Positions 61,324-64,000 of a stretch of 64,000 nucleotides of DNA are shown here, one piece after another. The stretch is taken from contig NZ_CP109073.1 in assembly GCF_035917415.1 (NCBI RefSeq), positions 3,952,501-4,016,500 of the forward strand, given 5' to 3'. The notes beneath the pieces are model-generated. The model was not told the origin of the DNA and searched no databases. It worked only from the letters and a program-made list of their open reading frames with translations. Both the position numbers and the translations under genes were made by a program. Positions within the stretch are counted from its first letter, which is position 1; each line of letters starts with the position of its first letter. Origin of the DNA: Streptomyces sp. NBC_01803. GTDB lineage: Bacteria > Actinomycetota > Actinomycetes > Streptomycetales > Streptomycetaceae.

Positions 61324-63192
61324 ATGCCTACGCGCCATGACATCCGCAACGTCGCCATCGTCGCCCATGTCGACCACGGGAAGACCACCCTGGTCGACGC
61401 CATGCTCCGGCAGGCGGGCGCCTTCGCCGCGCACCAGCACGTCGACGACCGGGTCATGGACTCCAACGACCTGGAACGCGAGAAGGGCATCACGATTCTC
61501 GCGAAGAACACCGCCATCCGCTACCACCCCAAGGGTGGCGGCAGTCCGGTCGTCATCAACATCATCGACACCCCCGGCCACGCCGACTTCGGTGGTGAGG
61601 TCGAGCGCGGTCTGTCGATGGTCGACGCGGTCGTCCTCCTCGTCGACGCCTCCGAGGGCCCCCTGCCGCAGACCCGTTTCGTGCTGCGCAAGGCCCTCCA
61701 GGCCCGACTGCCGGTCATCCTCTGCGTCAACAAGACCGACCGCTCCGACGCCCGCATCTCCGCGGTGCTCAACGAGACCTACGACCTCTTCCTCGATCTC
61801 GACGCGGACGAGGAGCAGATCGAGTTCCCCATCGTCTACGCCTCCGCCCGGGCCGGCATCGCCTCGCTGACCCAGCCCGCCGACGGGACCATCCCGTCCG
61901 ACAGCGACAGCCTGGAGCCGTTCTTCACCACGCTCCTGGAGACGGTCCCGGCGCCGGTCTACGAGGAGGGCGCGCCGCTCCAGGCGCACGTCACCAACCT
62001 CGACGCCGACAACTTCCTGGGCCGTATCGCGCTGTGCCGCATCCGGCACGGCAACCTGCGCAAGGGCCAGACCGTGGCCTGGCTCAGGCGCGACGGCACC
62101 TCGCAGAACGTCCGCGTCACCGAGCTGCTGATGACCGACGCGCTCACCCGCAAGCCCGCCGAGGAGGCCGGCCCCGGGGACATCTGCGCGGTGGCCGGCA
62201 TTCCGGAGATCATGATCGGCGAGACCCTGGCCGACCCGGAGAACCCGGTCGCGCTGCCGCTGATCACCGTGGACGAGCCGGCCATCTCGATGACCATCGG
62301 CACCAACACCTCGCCCCTGGTGGGCCGCGGCGGCAAGGGCCACAAGGTCACCGCCCGGCTGGTGAAGGACCGCCTGGACCGCGAGCTGATCGGCAACGTG
62401 TCGCTGCGCGTCCTGCCCACCGAGCGCCCCGACGCCTGGGAGGTGCAGGGCCGCGGCGAGCTGGCGCTGGCCATCCTGGTGGAGACGATGCGCCGGGAGG
62501 GCTTCGAACTGACCGTCGGCAAGCCCGAGGTGGTGACCCAGGTGATCGACGGGGCGCTCCACGAGCCGGTGGAGCGGATGACGATCGACGCCCCCGAGGA
62601 GCACCTGGGCGCCATCACCCAGCTCATGGCCGGCCGCAAGGGCCGCATGGAGACGATGACGAACCACGGTTCGGGCTGGGTGCGCATGGAGTTCCTGGTG
62701 CCCTCGCGCGGACTCATCGGTTTCCGGACCGAGTTCCTGACCGAGACGCGCGGCACCGGCATCGCGCACAGCATCTATGAGCGGCACGAGCCCTGGGCCG
62801 GCGAGCTCCGCACGCGCCAGAGCGGCTCCCTGGTCTCCGACCGGTCCGGCACCGCGACGCCGTACGCGATGCTCAACCTCCAGGAGCGCGGAACGATCTT
62901 CGTGGAGCCCGGCACCGAGGTCTACGAAGGCATGATCGTCGGCGAGAACTCCCGCGCCGATGATATGGACGTGAACATTACAAAAGAGAAGAAGCTCACC
63001 AACATGCGGGCCGCGGCGTCGGACACGACAGAGAATCTGATCCCGCCGCGCAAGCTTTCGCTGGAGCAATCTCTGGAGTTCTGCCGCGAGGACGAGTGTG
63101 TGGAGGTCACCCCCGCGGAGGTGCGGATCCGTAAGGTCGTTCTGGATCAGCGGGAGCGCGCGAGGGCCACGTCGCGGGCCAAGAGGAGCTGA
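61324..63192 (+). CDS. typA: Translational GTPase TypA/BipA
   Basis: The 622-residue ribosome-binding GTPase resembles EF-G. G1 is AIVAHVDHGKTTLVDAML, G2 EREKGITI, G3 DTPGHADFGGEVER and G4 NKTD. Domain II and the BipA-specific C-terminal region are present (FLVPSRGLIGFRTEFLTETRGTGI, LQERGTIFVEPGTEVYEGMIVGE, NITKEKKLTNMRAA and the end LEFCREDECVEVTPAEVRIRK). It assists 50S assembly and stress adaptation. In Streptomyces it lies beside the bldK oligopeptide permease, as the next gene here suggests. Confidence 0.97.
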   Translation: MPTRHDIRNVAIVAHVDHGKTTLVDAMLRQAGAFAAHQHVDDRVMDSNDLEREKGITILAKNTAIRYHPKGGGSPVVINIIDTPGHADFGGEVERGLSMVDAVVLLVDASEGPLPQTRFVLRKALQARLPVILCVNKTDRSDARISAVLNETYDLFLDLDADEEQIEFPIVYASARAGIASLTQPADGTIPSDSDSLEPFFTTLLETVPAPVYEEGAPLQAHVTNLDADNFLGRIALCRIRHGNLRKGQTVAWLRRDGTSQNVRVTELLMTDALTRKPAEEAGPGDICAVAGIPEIMIGETLADPENPVALPLITVDEPAISMTIGTNTSPLVGRGGKGHKVTARLVKDRLDRELIGNVSLRVLPTERPDAWEVQGRGELALAILVETMRREGFELTVGKPEVVTQVIDGALHEPVERMTIDAPEEHLGAITQLMAGRKGRMETMTNHGSGWVRMEFLVPSRGLIGFRTEFLTETRGTGIAHSIYERHEPWAGELRTRQSGSLVSDRSGTATPYAMLNLQERGTIFVEPGTEVYEGMIVGENSRADDMDVNITKEKKLTNMRAAASDTTENLIPPRKLSLEQSLEFCREDECVEVTPAEVRIRKVVLDQRERARATSRAKRS

Positions 63193-63524
63193 TAGGTCCC
63201 GGTTTGTCCGGAACCTCAAACGCCCAGTTCATGTCAAGCCTGTTATGAGCCGGAAGTCTGGTTGACCGTCCGGTATCCGGACCGTGGCGCTTGTTCCGTG
63301 TCGCTTCAGTCCGGATACCGGAGAGTGTTACTAGGTCTTTGTCCGGTTTTGCGCGATCCTCTCTCCTCATCTTCATCAAAATGAAATCGAAGATCGGTGG
63401 TTCACCGAAGATTCATGCCCAATAGTTGTGGGCATTGCAAACCGGACGCGTGTTGACGCGGGTAGATGTCTTCGCGCTCCCGGGTTTCCTGTGCATCGAA
63501 AGTGGACTCCCAAGGAGGCAACCC
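63193..63524 (+). promoter_or_regulatory. Regulatory gap between typA and the BldKB-like gene
   Basis: 332 nt without a gene. TCCGGTATCCGGAC (63269-63282) is the reverse complement of GTCCGGATACCGGA (63309-63322): a 14-bp stem with a 26-nt loop, a likely typA terminator or attenuator. An imperfect dyad around TCGGT-GGTTC-ACCGA with ATGAA/TTCAT outer arms spans about 63380-63416. The AT content is higher than in the flanking genes, as expected of a heavily regulated promoter region such as that of bldK. Confidence 0.5.
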
Positions 63525-64000
63525 CATGCGTGGTGCGCGCAGCGCCAAGTGGGTCGCTACTGCGATAGTCGTGGCTCTGGCCGCGACCGCCTGTGGTGGC
63601 AGTGATGACGGCGAGGGTGGCGACGGCGGCGACAACACGTCCGCGGGGAACCCCGACGGCATCGTCCGGATCGACGGCGGCGAGCCCCAGAACCCGCTCG
63701 TTCCCACCAACACCAACGAGCAGTTCGGCGCGCTGGTCGTCCAGAACGTGTTCTCCAAGCTGCTCGACTTCGACGACCAGGGCCAGATCTACATGGTCGC
63801 GGCCGAGTCGGTCGAGCCCAGCGAGGACAACGGCACCTGGACCGTCACGCTGAAGGAGGGCTGGACCTTCCACGACGGAACGCCGGTCACCGCGCAGAGC
63901 TACGTGGACGCGTGGAACTGGGCCGCCAACATCGACAACAACCAGAACAACAGCTTCTGGTTCGCCGACATCGTCGGTTACGAGGACGTGCACCCGGCCG
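63525..64000 (+). CDS. BldKB-like oligopeptide-binding lipoprotein (N-terminal part, cut by window edge)
   Basis: The signal peptide RGARSAKWVATAIVVALAATACGG carries a lipobox ATAC near residue 23. The mature part starts with an Asp/Gly linker and then GIVRIDGGEPQNPLVPTNTNEQFGALVVQNVFSKLLDFDDQG, VTLKEGWTFHDGTPVTAQSYVDAWNWAANIDNNQNNSFWF. The pattern closely follows BldKB of Streptomyces, the receptor of the oligopeptide permease needed for aerial growth. AAGGAGG at 63511-63517 is a perfect ribosome binding site. About 158 residues are inside the window; permease genes would be expected beyond. Confidence 0.88.

Overview
The window is a high-GC actinobacterial chromosome segment that almost certainly comes from Streptomyces or a close relative. 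Support comes from the codon bias, frequent GTG starts, a WhiB-like protein, two SpoIIE-type phosphatases, a mycothiol conjugate amidase, a BldKB-like lipoprotein, and a gene order (mca, greA, pckG, uppS, fumC, whiB-like, glpX, xseBA, ispH, ychF, typA, BldKB-like) typical of the Streptomyces core. I found no tRNA, rRNA, CRISPR array or intact insertion sequence. Most of the window is core housekeeping sequence, with one large secretion/pilus locus and one small accessory insert.

1-11.3 kb: mca (partial), a DUF4307 membrane protein, greA, a DUF255 thioredoxin-fold protein, a drug-exporter/TetR pair with an operator-like palindrome, a PAQR membrane protein, GTP-dependent PEP carboxykinase facing an AlaA-like aminotransferase, and a D-serine dehydratase-like PLP enzyme.

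11.4-26.3 kb: a Tad (Flp) pilus locus. It holds a zinc-ribbon protein, CpaB, TadZ/CpaE, two TadE-like pseudopilins, TadA, TadB, TadC, three T7SS/ESX-neighbourhood proteins, the Flp pilin, a TadG-like protein that seems to need a CTG start, a lipoprotein and an OmpA-family protein. A convergent Ser/Thr kinase follows, then a lipoprotein with an ECF-type promoter, a DUF1990 protein and the prepilin peptidase.

26.5-46 kb: uppS, PIN-PhoH, a secreted SLT-domain protein behind a long structured leader, an AI-2E-type transporter, a membrane alpha/beta-hydrolase, a decayed FtsX-permease relic, fumC, DUF402, a GAF-SpoIIE phosphatase, DUF1707, a WhiB-like regulator, glpX, DUF4245, a nitroreductase, xseB/xseA divergent from ispH, and a DUF6542 protein. 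Several genes have a TAnnnT hexamer 6-7 nt before the start codon, which predicts leaderless mRNAs.

47.1-52.6 kb: an accessory insert after ychF. A FadR-type GntR regulator faces a two-gene operon encoding a hydroxylysine-kinase-like phosphotransferase and an ethanolamine-phosphate/phosphohydroxylysine phospho-lyase-like PLP enzyme. Together these look like a two-step amino-alcohol catabolic pathway. The operon has a palindromic operator between its -35 and -10, an 18-codon leader ORF coupled to the kinase start, and an approximately 25-bp terminator hairpin whose loop is the gntR stop codon. Paired 9-bp direct repeats lie on both sides, the right-hand copy in front of a frameshifted XRE regulator.

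52.6-64 kb: a cation diffusion facilitator, a UTRA-type GntR regulator, a PAS-GAF-SpoIIE phosphatase with a degenerate anti-sigma kinase domain, a SPOR-like small protein, a coiled-coil membrane protein, a peptide-binding lipoprotein, typA, and the start of a BldKB-like lipoprotein cut by the window edge.
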